Shown piece by piece: positions 32,508 to 44,300 of a stretch of 64,000 nt of DNA (the first letter of the stretch is position 1; each line of letters opens with the position of its first letter). The notes beneath the pieces were generated by a model. That model was not told the DNA's origin. It was given only the letters and a program-made list of their open reading frames with translations, and did not search any database. The position numbers were made by a program, and so were the translations under genes. This stretch comes from Corythucha ciliata (Eukaryota > Arthropoda > Insecta > Hemiptera > Tingidae). The stretch lies in assembly GCA_038030265.1 (NCBI GenBank), contig CM075938.1:51081189-51145188 (forward strand). The letters are read 5' to 3'.

Positions 32508-35500
32508 GGGGGTGATGCATACTCGTCCTCGTCGTGCCCCTGGACGTCTTCTTTGCACTCTGCAGCTGCACAGCCTGTAGAGAGGATACTGAACGTATGC
32601 ACTGTCGCCGCACGCCAGCCCAATACGTTATAGCGACATCATGAGCCGAAACTGTCGGCCCTGCAACGACTCCCGCCAGGGAAATGAAGCAAACAATTTC
32701 AACGGCCTTTCTCAAGGCCACCGAACCCGCCTACCCCGATCGCGACCCGAGACCACGCTGAAGACTCTGTTCTGGAACGCTGGCGGGCTGACTGAGGCCA
32801 AGTTCTCCGAGCTCCAACTGCACGTAAAAGAAAAGGACGTTGATGTTTTTGCAGTAGTGGAGGCAGGAGCGGCTTCGGACAGCATCACAAAATTTAAGCA
32901 TCACGGCTACCAAACATATGCCCTGCCAAGAAGCCGCCAATGCTCGTCAGGCATTCTGCTGGCTGCTAAGGCAACCCTGACTGTGGAGTTTTCCGTATGG
33001 AAGGAGATGGGCGACCCTGACAAACTGGAGGCGGTGGAGCTTAAAGTGTGGAAGGGGCGGACCCATCGGCGCCTCTTTTTTGTGTATAACCCTCCCCGCA
33101 ATAACCCTGATCTGACTTGGCTTGAGGACACTTGGGATCGGCGCTGCATCCTTTGTGGGGACATAAACGCTCCTTCAACTAGATGGGACTATGGGCGCAC
33201 AGAGCCAGTAGGGAAGACCTGGGAAGACTTCATTGATGAAAACTTGGTTGAGTATGTTGGGACGCCAGATGGGAAACCCACATTCTTGGCACACACCGAT
33301 GCAACATCAAAACCAGATGCAGTGTTGGCCCATTCTTCAATTGCCTCAAGCACTTCCATTGCTCTTATCCCGCCACCAGGTGCATTTGGCCACAGCATTT
33401 TGCTGATTAGCGAGTCACTCGGCCCATATGCTCTGAAGGAGAAAAGGAGGCCCAGGTGGAACCTCAAAAAGGCAGATTGGACCAAGTTTGCATCTGCTTC
33501 GGACCAGCTAGTCACGGTCCACCTAGTGACTAACAAAATTGAGGAGTCTCTTGAAGGAATCACAAAGGCCATCTTACAGGCAGCCCTGCAGAGTGTGCCA
33601 CGCGGCCAGGTCCAAGATTATGTACCTTTTTGGAATGAAAACCTGGAAGCCATGAAGATTGATCGCGATACAGCAGCTGAGACCTTCCGAACATCAGGAT
33701 CCCTAGCTGATCAGATCGTCCTGAAGCAAAAAGTAGCCCTTCTAAAGAAGGAAATTTGTGCAACCAAAACAGCATTAAGCAATTTTCTGCAACAGCTGGA
33801 CTTTCGCAGGGACGGCATCAGAGCACATCGTTTCATATCTAAATTGAACAATGACGCCCCAGCTCGGAAAAACCCCATCAAAAAAGGCACAGCTACACTC
33901 ACTTTTGATAAAGACATCGCCCATTTCTTCTGCAAACATTACGCAGCGGTGAGCAATTTTCGCCCAAAGACAAAGGCCAACGCCCCAAGGACTGCAGCAT
34001 TCCCAACATGCCTTCAGGAGGGGGACCATGACGAGCTCTTCAATGGGGACTTCTCCATGAGTGAGCTGGAGTCAGCACTGCAACGTACTAAGAAGGGTAA
34101 GAGTGCTGGTCCCGATGAGCTGCTGCCGGAGTTTCTGATCAAGCTCGGTTTGGGTGCCAGCAGGGCGACAGTGTTGGCCTTCCTAAATTTGGTGTGGAGA
34201 GAGCATTTCCCGGACAGGTGGAGAAAGGCTGAGATATAGTGCCCATCCTCAAAAAAGGGAAACCTGCAGACACTGTGGCAAGCTACCGCCCCATAGCTCT
34301 CACAAGCGTCTTCTCAAAGGTCTTCGAGAGGCTGGTTCTGGGGCGGCTGCAGCAGTACCTTGAACGTTACAACCTTCTATCTGACCAACAGGCAGGCTTC
34401 AGGAAGCATAGGGGCACCATGGAGCAAGTCCTACGGTTAACCCAGGAAATTAAGGATGGTTTCCATCATAAGCAGAGCACCCTCGCTGTATTTGTCGATT
34501 TCAAAACCGCCTTTGATCGTGTTTATCGGGAGAAGCTGGTACAAAAACTTTTCAGTATGGGGCTAAGTGGTCGGCTATTTGCTACACTCGGGTCTTTTCT
34601 GGCTCAGAGGTTCATCAGAGTTCGTTACCAGGATGAGACATCATCATTCAGGCAGACCCGAAACGGTGTTCCTCAGGGTGCTGTCCTAAGCAGTGCTTTT
34701 TAAAATTATGATCAATGATGTGATCTCTGCAGTTTCCTCCGTGCCAGGAGTGAACACGCTTCTCTATGCTGATGACCTGGTTGTGTGGGCAACGTCAAGT
34801 TCCATTCCAGCTCTGGAGTCTGCCCTGAATATTGCGTTAGGACACCTCTCAACGAGCAACTCACAACGAGATGGAGGTAATAAACACACTCAAGACTGAA
34901 TTCCAGCTCTTTACACTATCAACCAGGGCCCATTCTGTCTCGCTGACGCTTGATGGTGACGTTTTGAGGCAGACTAACTGTGCCACCTACCTCGGGATCA
35001 AGTTGGATTCACGGCTGTCATGGAACGCCCATGCTGAAAATAGCGCTTCGAGGGGAATCAAGAGGTTGGGCCTCCTCAAGCGGCTTACTGGCACAAAGTG
35101 GGGAGCTAAGCAGGATGTGCTGGCAATGGCCTATAAGTCTTACGTGGGACCCACAATGGAATATGGAAATGAGCTTCTGGTTACCGCCTCTGATTCAGGG
35201 ATTATCACTGGTGGAGCCGTGTCTACCCCAATTCCTGCAATGGAGTTGCAAACAGAAATTGAGCCGCAAAAGTTGAGGCGGCAGTCAGCTGCCCTGGCAC
35301 TAGATGAGCGACTAAAGAGGAACAACGTTGGGTTTTGGCAGTCCTACACTCCTGCAGCAGAACGTTTGCTCTCTCAAACAACGTACCTTTCTAAGATTGA
35401 GTCCCTACGAGAAGAGTATGGCCTTGCCGGTCTACTTGTCAACCCAGAACCCTTCCCGTCGGCTAGGGATCGGGTTCCTCGCTGCACTGCCGACTACTTT

Positions 35501-36333
35501 CTAACGTTGACCTCGCCTGTATCCAAACAGAGCTCCCCCGCTACCGAGTTAAAATCCCTTGCCTTGGAGACCATGCACACCCGCTTCCCCGAAGATGAAT
35601 GGTTGCGAGTGTTTACTGATGGTTCAGCAACTGGAGGAAGGCGGAATGGTGGTGTAGTTGCAAGCAATTTTGACGGAGAAATACGTGCCGTAGTACTAGC
35701 ACTTGATATGCTTCTGGGAATTGATTTTTCCCGAGCAGTCATAGTCAGCCTCTGTACCAATGGCCAGACTGACTCCTGGGATGTTTTGAGGGGAATGCGC
35801 CTGATGGAGCAGCTGCTGACGAGGGGAGCTATTGTGGCTCTTCAGTGGATCCCCTCTCACGTCGGCATCTGGGGAAACGAGTGTGCTGACGCACTAGCCA
35901 AGGAGGGCTCCCAGATGGCCATGCCAGAAGCGCCAGTCAATTTTGTTGCAGCAAAGTCGCTTATTAAATCACGTGTAAATGACAAAGCCCGGCAAGCCCA
36001 CCAACGTTTGGCTGAGGGAAAGCAGTGGGCTGCTCTCCTCAACCCAAGTAATCGTGTCCCTGCCGACCTCTCCCGCCATGAATCTGTTGCGGCATTCAGA
36101 ACCATCACAGGACACGATTACCTCAATGCACACCTCCACAGACTCCGGATGTTGGATGACCCAGCCTGCTCCCTCTGCAGCAGTACAGAGCCAATGACTT
36201 CGACCCACCTTTTTGACTGTCCGCAGCTTGCGGATGTACGACAATCTTTTTCCAATGACGACACCAAGTGGTCTACGCTATATTGGGCTGCCAGAGGTCT
36301 CTTAATGGCTCAACAGCCGTGACCGCTTGGCGT

Positions 36334-36372
<39 letters not shown>
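32508..36372 (+). mobile_element. Non-LTR retrotransposon with endonuclease, RT and RNase H
   Basis: Bounded by the 10-bp target duplication ACGGTAAACC at 32498-32507 and 36373-36382. The flanking CCACAG/CAAA-rich DNA is continuous when the insert is removed. The 3' tail is (AAAAC)n, typical of some LINE groups. Only 133 bp precede the long coding frame and no ORF1 (gag-like) is present, so the copy is probably truncated at the 5' end during insertion. Confidence 0.9.
32641..36322 (+). pseudogene. LINE ORF2: AP endonuclease, reverse transcriptase, RNase H
   Basis: The endonuclease comes first: LFWNAGGL, VVEAG, CGDINAPSTRWDYG, SKPDAVLAHS and GHSILL carry the metal-binding residues. Reverse transcriptase follows with KSAGPDELLPEF, VASYRPIALTSVFSKVFE, FVDFKTAFDRV, NGVPQGAVLS and the catalytic YADD at 34765-34776. 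RNase H has VFTDGSATGG, and WIPSHVGIWGNECADALAK contains the late His and Asp. A Cys/His finger (CSLCSSTEPMTSTHLFDC) ends the protein. Frame changes near 34228 (an extra TA), 34700 and 34870 break an otherwise intact frame of about 1,220 codons. The domain set fits the I/Jockey-type superfamily; the exact clade is not certain. Confidence 0.9.
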
Positions 36373-36382
36373 ACGGTAAACC

Positions 36383-36480
36383 ATGAAACCACAGCCAAAA
36401 CACCATACAACGCTCCAAGCCACAGCGAACTTCCAAACCACATCAAATAAGCACCAAATCACAGCAAAACCCTGAACCAA
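36383..36480. repeat. CCACAG/CAAA-rich low-complexity repeat
   Basis: Irregular repeats of about 14 bp (AACCACAGCCAAAACACC, CCAAGCCACAGCGAAC). It is the continuation of 32455-32507 interrupted by the LINE. Confidence 0.6.
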
Positions 36481-36640
36481 CTTCGTGGATAAAAGTGAAG
36501 AAACAAATCGCTAATCTGCGGCAAAATGAGGAAAGAGTGCTATAATCGGTAGATAAAATTCAAGAAAAGCTCTAATTCACGGCTGAAATGTGCAAAAATT
36601 GCTTATTATAGCGGCTGAACTGAGGAAATACTCTGGTTTG
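36481..36640 (+). repeat. 30-bp degenerate minisatellite, plus orientation
   Basis: Five or so diverged monomers (AATCGCTAATCTGCGGC, CTCTAATTCACGGCTGAAA). Confidence 0.65.
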
Positions 36641-36770
36641 TTTCGTTCGTTTAGCCAAATTTTCCTTTATTTAGCCCAAATTTTCGTTTGCTCAGCCCAA
36701 ATTTCGTTTGTTTAGCCCTAATTTTCGTTTGTTTAGCTCAAATTTTCGTTAGTTCAGCCCTAATCATAAA
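36641..36770 (+). repeat. 21-bp tandem repeat
   Basis: About five to six copies of TTTAGCCCAAATTTTCGTTTG with few changes. It is more regular than the surrounding minisatellite and may be a local expansion derived from it. Confidence 0.8.
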
Positions 36771-37440
36771 AAAAATCATAAATATAAAATCAAGAAGGTA
36801 TAAAATCAAGAAAAATTGCTAATTTAAGGGTTTTAATCGGTGAAAGGGAGTTTAAACCCTCCGAGGGGGTGAAAGACTCGCCCGGGGGCGCCAAATGGCC
36901 CAGAGAGTCCGACACTGTCTTCATTCTGGCGAAAATGCAAGTTTCGGGTCGCCTTAATTTCAGCCACAAAGGCAAGTGACTGGTCTTAATTCCGGATAAA
37001 TTGCGCACGTACCGGTGGTAAATATCAGCGAAATTGCAAGATTGCAATGTTTTTTTTGTGGGTGGGGGGGGGGCTCGGATCCCCGGAGAAAACCAACTAC
37101 GACACGGACGACATCGTAGGCCAGAGCCAGCCAACCTTTTTTGGTCGGCGTTAGCCATAAACCTGGTTGTAAGAACTCAGGCCCCCTCTTCCTCGCCACC
37201 CCCCCCCCACCATCGAGCACAACACTTTGATCTTAGCAAAAGGCCGTGACGCTCTGAATAAAACGCACCTACTGGGGCCTGTTCACCACAGTATAATAGC
37301 GTTTTCCATTTGCACAAAAAAATATGCCCTGGGGCAGCTCATTGCAGTGCCGGCCTTAGACACTTGGCGGCGCTCAGGGCGAAGTTTTCATCAACGCCTC
37401 CGTGAAGTTGCCTTCAGGAGCCGCGCATTAGCCTTTCTTC
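36771..37440. other. Non-coding stretch, no gene recognised
   Basis: Unique-looking sequence with a G run near 37063-37072 and a C run near 37198-37209. Open frames on the - strand show no family resemblance. Confidence 0.45.
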
Positions 37441-40400
37441 CACACTTTTTTTTTTTTTTTTTTTTCATTTTAGGCCGCGAATTAGCGATTCATCTCCATT
37501 TCAGCTGTGAATTAGCCATTTTCCTTGTAATGAATTTGTGTTTTTTCCAGATTTGAGCCGCTAATGAGCGATTTTACCACGTGAATTAGCGCTATATTTT
37601 CTAATTTTAGCCACGACGTTGTCTCGAGAAACTGCGACTTGCCACTTACTCTATTCATTTCTGGGAAATAGTAAATGTTTTCAATTTAACCCCATAAATA
37701 CCTGGCGATTTTTCTTAACTTATCAGCCGCAAATTAGCGTTTTCCTCCATTTTAGCCGCTAATTATGAATTTTTCTACGTTTCATAAAAAAATTAGAGTT
37801 CCCCCAATTTTTGCCGTGAACTACATAAAGCTTTTTCTTAAATTTGGTCGCGCATTAGCGATTTTTTTAACTTTCCGGCACGTGGCACGAAGTTACCATC
37901 AGAAGCCGCTCATTGACGTTTTCTCTATTTAATCAGCGAATTAGTCAATTTTATCAATAAGTTAACAAGTTTTCTCCGTTTTCTCAGCGAATTAGCGATT
38001 TTTTGTCATTTTTGCGATTTTTCACCATTTTAGCCGTGAGTTAGCGATTTATCTGAATTTTGCAGTGAATTCGTGTTTTTCTTTAATTCAGCGGCTAATT
38101 AGCGATTTTTCTCAATTGCATCCATGAATTAGCAACTTGTCTTAATCTTAGCTACGAATTAGCGATTTGTTTCACCTTTAGCTATGAATTAGCGGTTTTT
38201 TGCAGTTTGAGCCACGAAATTGTGTTCTGAATAAGCAGAGAATGCATGTTTTCATAATTTTAGGCGTAAATTAGCACTTTTTTCTCATTGTGAATTATTG
38301 ATTTTTCACTATTTTATCCGTTAATTAGCGTGTTTTGTAATTTTATACGCAAAATGACTGTATTTTACACTTTATCCGCGACTTCATAGCTTTTTCTCAA
38401 TTTTTGCCGTGAAGTTTGCTTAACATTACCCGTGTTTTAGCAATTTTACTCATTTATGGCCGCGTGAATCAGTTATTTTTTTCAATAATTCTAGTCTTGA
38501 ATTAGCCATTTATCTCAATTTCAGCCCCAAATTAGCGTTATTTTCCATTTTGGTCTGGATTAAGCGGGGGATTAGCCGCCCACGAGGAGGCGCGAATTGT
38601 AGCAATTTCCTATTTTCACAAAAATCTGAGGGGCGCCAAAATCCATCATTAAAGATGATGACATCTTAGACCCGCGGGCCCTAGGTTGGCCACCCTCTGT
38701 CGTAGGCTGACGACGAGGCTTAAGCCATCGTGCCCCCCAACAAAAGTGCAAAGTTTTAAAGGCAAAAATCCCCGAAATTATAAGTTTAAGGGCTGATCGA
38801 GGCCGTAGGGACGATCGAACGGACGCACAGACGGACCTACACCAATTTTTACGTTGCGTTTCCCTTTATTACGATTTATTCCTAATTTTATGCTCAATTT
38901 AAGCCGCAAGTTGCGATTTTCTCAATTTTACTAGCAAATTGGAGCATTTTTTGGCCCCAAGTAAGGTTCTTATCAATCTTAGCCGCGAATTAGCGGTCTT
39001 TTTTCACCTATGTCCATGAATTTTCTCAATTTTGGCTACAATATTATTTGTATTTTGCCTTCGGATGCCCCCCCCCCTTCCAAGCTCCCTTTAGAAGCCG
39101 GGAATTTTCAATTTCAATCGCAAATTGAAATTTTCTCAATTTTAGCTGTGAATCAGAGTTTTTATTAGGTAAAATTTATTCGGGAATTTTTCTCAATTCT
39201 AGCCGCGAGTTACCATTTTTTCCCCCACCAATTATGAATTAGCGTTTTTCTCAACTGCAAATTAGCGTTGTTTTCATTCTTAGCAGTGAATTAGCACTTT
39301 CTGTTTCAATTTGATCTCAAAATTAGTGTTTTTCAAAAGTTTAGCAGCGCTAAATTGTGATTTTCTCGATATTGCCCGGAAATTGGCGTTTTTAATTTTA
39401 CTGTTCAGCCCCACATTAGCATTTTTGTTCTCTTTTAACTGTGAATTACCGATTTTTCTTAATTATAGAGCCGCGGATCAGTTTCTCAATTTTCTTTGTG
39501 AATCAGGTAGTGATTTTTTCATTATTTGTATCCGCGGATTAAGGTTTATCCTACTTTTATTTTATATATTTACCCATCCACATTTATTTATCCACGAATT
39601 AGCAATTTGTCTCTTTTTAAAAAAAGGTTAAAAACACCAAACAATTTCGTGAAATAAAGACTAGAAACTAGCAATTTTGAGGATATATTTAGAGCCCAAA
39701 CCAAGCGGTGTGGTGTTGTGGCCGGCTAGCCATGGCCCAGCGATTGTTTAAAAAAAAAAAATGAAATAAAACTGGCAATTTCTCGGAAATTAAGACCGGA
39801 AATAACGAAATGTCCAGATATTTGGGCTCAAAACTTCCAATTTCGCGGATTTTTTATCCTTTTTAAGCGCTGATAAGTTGAGAAGGTGCTCTCTAATATG
39901 CCAATGTTGGGGCAAATAGGCGGTAGGAAGTTGTGAAAAAGCGCTGATATTCAGGCAAAATTCAGCTCAAACTGCGAAATCGTGGCTAAAATTGAGGAAT
40001 AGCGCTAATTCGCGGCTAAAATAGACAAAAATTTTAATTAGTGTCTAAAACTGAAAATACGCTAATTCTCGGCTTCTGTGGTTCAATAAAATTGTGTAAC
40101 AGGGCCAATTAATGGCTATAGTAGAAAAAAACCTGCTATTTTGCCGCTAATGCTAATCTATTATGTAGAAGTGGAAAACATTGTTAATGCGAGGCTAAAA
40201 TGTAAAAAAATCCTGCTTATTCGCAGCTAATTCTGGGGAAATCAATAATTACATGGCGGCTAAAATGAAGGAAAACGCTAGTTTTCAGCTCGAATTGATA
40301 AAGAGTGCTAATGCGCTGCTAAAATGACGTAATGAACGCTCTCTCTTTCTCAAAAACGCCAACTCGTGACTAAAATAAGAAAAAAGCCGTGGATTAACGC

Positions 40401-40690
40401 TACGTAAAAATTATATTTACAATTTTTATCGCAGAGGCTAGAGGGCCTCATATACAGAGCTATCCGCCCAGGGCCGCGGTAGGTGTAGATCTGCCAGTGC
40501 GTGAATTAGCGTTTTGTTTATTTTAGCAACGAATGATTTATTTACATTCAGTTTTATTGCGAATAAGCCCTTTGTTTTAATTTTAGCAGCTAATTAACTA
40601 TTTTTCACGATTTTAGCCGCGAATGAACGTTTTTCTCAATTCTCGCGTTCTCTCAATGGCCATTTACAGTTTTTCGAGCAAAAAAAACGG
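37441..40690. repeat. 30-bp degenerate minisatellite, orientation changing
   Basis: 37441-38590 and 38870-39640 read TTAGCCGCGAATTAGCG (minus orientation). 39770-40430 reads CGCTAATTCGCGGCTAAAAT (plus). 40490-40690 is minus again. A segment without monomers, 38591-38870, interrupts the array and includes GACCGCGGGCCC-like and ACGGACGCACAGACGGAC words of unknown origin. Another interruption is near 39650-39770. Confidence 0.8.
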
Positions 40691-41238
40691 GGTTTTGAAG
40701 GCAAAATGTTCATTTCTTTATTCAAATCAGCCAGTTTGAAGGGGCAATTTGACGGTGTCCGAGTATATTAGCTGTGGTTTCGAACAAAGTCGAGTTGAAG
40801 AAGGGAGCGGGCCTCATCCTAGCGACGGCCTTGGTGTCAACGCGTGCGTGGTTGTGATGGGGGCCTATATTAAAAGGACAATTCGAGAAAGCCCATGGTC
40901 GGACGCTTCCTGGTTATGTCTAACATCTCTCACACCCCCCTCCCAATAGCACCAACCAGGACCAGGGACGTAAATATAACCTTCAAGGTACATTATTCTC
41001 AATTGCTCAGCTCTTGGAAACCCCAAGACCATTTTTTATACGTTGCCCAGCTAGCAGGTGGCGAATGGTGAATATTGTGGTATAATCATTCAAAAAAGTA
41101 CTTTTCACCAGTGTCCCCGAGCTCGCTTTTTCGAGTCTAGGAGAGAGCCACTGCCCATTTCTATCCCTTTTTGGCCACACTCGTGGCATAAATGGACGGA
41201 AAAGAGCAATGAACTCATTAAAATCAACAAATTATTTT
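40691..41238. other. Region 3' of the fatty acid transporter gene
   Basis: No gene recognised; unique-looking sequence lying beyond the - strand gene's 3' end. Confidence 0.45.
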
Positions 41239-41244
41239 TTTATT
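41239..41244 (-). terminator. Possible polyadenylation signal of the SLC27A gene
   Basis: AATAAA on the - strand, about 67 bp downstream of the stop codon. It lies in an AT-rich run, so the match is suggestive only. Confidence 0.45.
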
Positions 41245-41310
41245 TTTTCCATAACGAACTAAAAATGAAGAGAGCACGGCTTTATAACTATCCCCATTAG
41301 TCCTGTAATT

Positions 41311-44300
41311 TTATATTCGAATCTCTCCTTTGATAATTTGTTGATAAACGTCCTCACCGAGGGGAAAATAACCGGCTCCTTTTCTATAAAAAATTGGATC
41401 TCGAACGACGTCTGGATTAAACCCTTCTTTCTGTAATTGGAATTTCTTAAATTTGAACGTCCCTGTTGCAGAAATAGAGCGTTTAAGAAGCACACAAAAA
41501 CAACAAAATTTACGAATTGAGCCTATACCAGTAAGTTCCATTTCAGGCATAATGCGAACAAATATCGGCTGAGCGTATTTAGGAAGTGACTCGTCCAAAA
41601 CTTTCGCCAATTCGGTTAAATTGAGTCTGTTCAACGGGTCGTCAGCTATGGCCACCATGCCGGCTTTGCCCTCGAGATTGCCCACTTCGACACCGTACAC
41701 GGCGCAGTCTTTGAGACCGATCAGATTCGTGATGACGGCCTCCACTTCCGAAGTGGAGACGTTTTCACCTTTCCATCTGATTTGTTTTATTAATTTGAGT
41801 CAACCTGGCTTCCTTTTATTTTAATTTTAAATTTAAATACCTGAAAGTGTCGCCAGTTCTATCCTTAAAATACAAATATCCGTACGAATCCATTTCTACA
41901 ATGTCACCTGTAAACGATTTGGGTGACTTGTTAATTGCTTAGTAATTATTAACAAAATTAATTGGAATTACCCGTTACAAACGCTCTATCGCCTTTCTTG
42001 AACACGTCGTAAATAAATTTTTTATTCGACTCCTTTTTATCCAGATAGCCGTGGACTTCTTTGAACGATTTTATTACTTTTGGTATGACGCCGACAACCA
42101 TTCCAGGCTCACCTAAAAAAAAAACCACCACCCAAAAAGTGAACAAATAACGCGTCGCCGTTAATAATTGTTCTCACCTTCTTGGCACTGGACGCACAGG
42201 CCATTTTTATCGCGAATCGGCTCCATTGTTTCCAGGTCGACTCGAATAACTGCCGCCAAATTGGCTGTCCAGGATCGAGGCAAAATTTGAGGGATCGATC
42301 CTATGGCTCCGGGTTTATTGTCAAAGTTGACTGGCGTGTGACGCGTCAATTAGCATTTGTAAGGGAAGCGAAATATTTTTTCTGGTGGGCGTTTTACCAA
42401 ACTGAACGTTGCCTTCCGTTGATCCGTACAATTCCATAACGTTTGAAATGTTGAAACGATCGACGAATTGTTTCCATAAAACGGATTTTAGGCCGTTGCC
42501 CACGATGAGCCGTAGCCGGTGACTCTGGTCCAGTGTAGTGGGTGGTGTAGCAAGGATGAAGCGACACATTTCACCGATATACTGCGCAATCTGTTTGTTT
42601 TTTTTTTTTGTTTTTATTAGCCAGTCTTTTCAGGGGGAACTCAACGGCACCAAAACAAATACCGTGCAGTCATATTTGATGCAGTCGGAAATGTACGAAG
42701 AGGCAGAAAATTTTTGTTTTATAACAATCGTGCAGCCGATTGTAAAAGCGGCTGATACTCCGAGGGCTCCCCCCGCGCTATGATACAACGGCAGGGGGTT
42801 GTATACGACGTCGGAGCGATTAACGTCTATTATGTATTTGACGAACACGGCTAACATAAGAAATCTGAAACACGTCGTTAATGAAATAATTTTAGCGAAT
42901 ACGTTTTAGACATTACCTGGAGTTTGGAATAATTGCCGCTTTCGGAAGTCCCGTAGTGCCAGACGTGTAAATATAAATTAAATGATCTCCCGGTTCAAGG
43001 CTTGGTAGATCGCCTATGGTCGACGGAGCCGCTTTAATGAAATTATCCAAACTTGAAACACCCTCGCGAGCCGGTCCTCCCAACTGGAAATACCTCGTAG
43101 AGCTGTCCATCTGATGCCTCACCTCCAAAACGACTGAAACGATTTAAAAATGCAAATAAAATAAGAGGCTGCCAGATCAACGGCGCAGCGCGGCGTAACC
43201 ATGGTGAGCGAGCAACTAAAATTTACAGCCCCCCCCCCTCTACATCGTCATAATTTAAAACCAGCGTAAAACAGGGGTCCTCAACATTATTTGGGTGATG
43301 ATCACACCGATTATTCGGCCAGTGGCAAGCGTTTGGACCAGTGTAGCGTTCCTACACCATAAAATCCAAAAATCAAGAAGAACATGGAAGTAAAAGCTCC
43401 AAATTCATGGCCAAACTTGATAAGAAGTGCTAACTCACTGCGAAAATTGAGGAAAACCCCTAAGGAAAGTAGTGATAATATATTTGTCGCTAAAATTTGG
43501 AAAAACGCTAAATTGAAGAAAATCGCTGATTCACAACGAAAATTATTAAAAATCAAAACGCACATTCGCGGAAAAAGTGTTAAAAAAGCGCTAATTCATG
43601 GCTGCAAAGTAAAAAATCTCACTAATTTGCGTCTATAAATTGCGAAATTCGCTAATAATTTGTCGCTAAAATTGGAATTACCGCTGATTCACGTCAAAAA
43701 CTTAAAAAAAAAGAAACTAATTTGCCTGTAAAATTGAGAAAAATCGCTAATTCACGGATAGAAGTGAGAAAACGTGCTGGAATTCTAGGCTAAAATTGAG
43801 CAAAAGCGCTAAATCACTGCCAAAATAAAGAAATAGCTCTAAAATTGGGTAATTCACGGTAAAATTGAGAAAAAGTGCTAAATTTTGCCGCCGACAGCTG
43901 ATTCACGGAAATCGCAGATAAAAGTGATAAATGGATGCATCGCTATTAAGCCTCAAAAATTGGATAATAAACGCTAACTCGCGGACTAACCGTTGAAAAG
44001 GCACTAATTCACTGATGAAATTAAGAAAATGTGCTAATTATAACGGCCGAAATAGGGAAATAATTTGTTGAAAACTTAAAAAAAAACCACTCACTCGTGA
44101 AAATAAGCGAGAAAACGCAGTAAATTCGTGGTTCAAATGGAGAAGAAGAGCTAAATCGTGGCTAGTAAAATACAGAAAAATCGCTATTTCGCTGGATAAA
44201 AACGGTAAAATTCGATAAAAACTGCCGTTAAAAGCGCAAATTAATGGCTAAAATAGAGAACAAGCGCTAATCCACGAATAAAGTTGAAAAGGGGGGGCTT

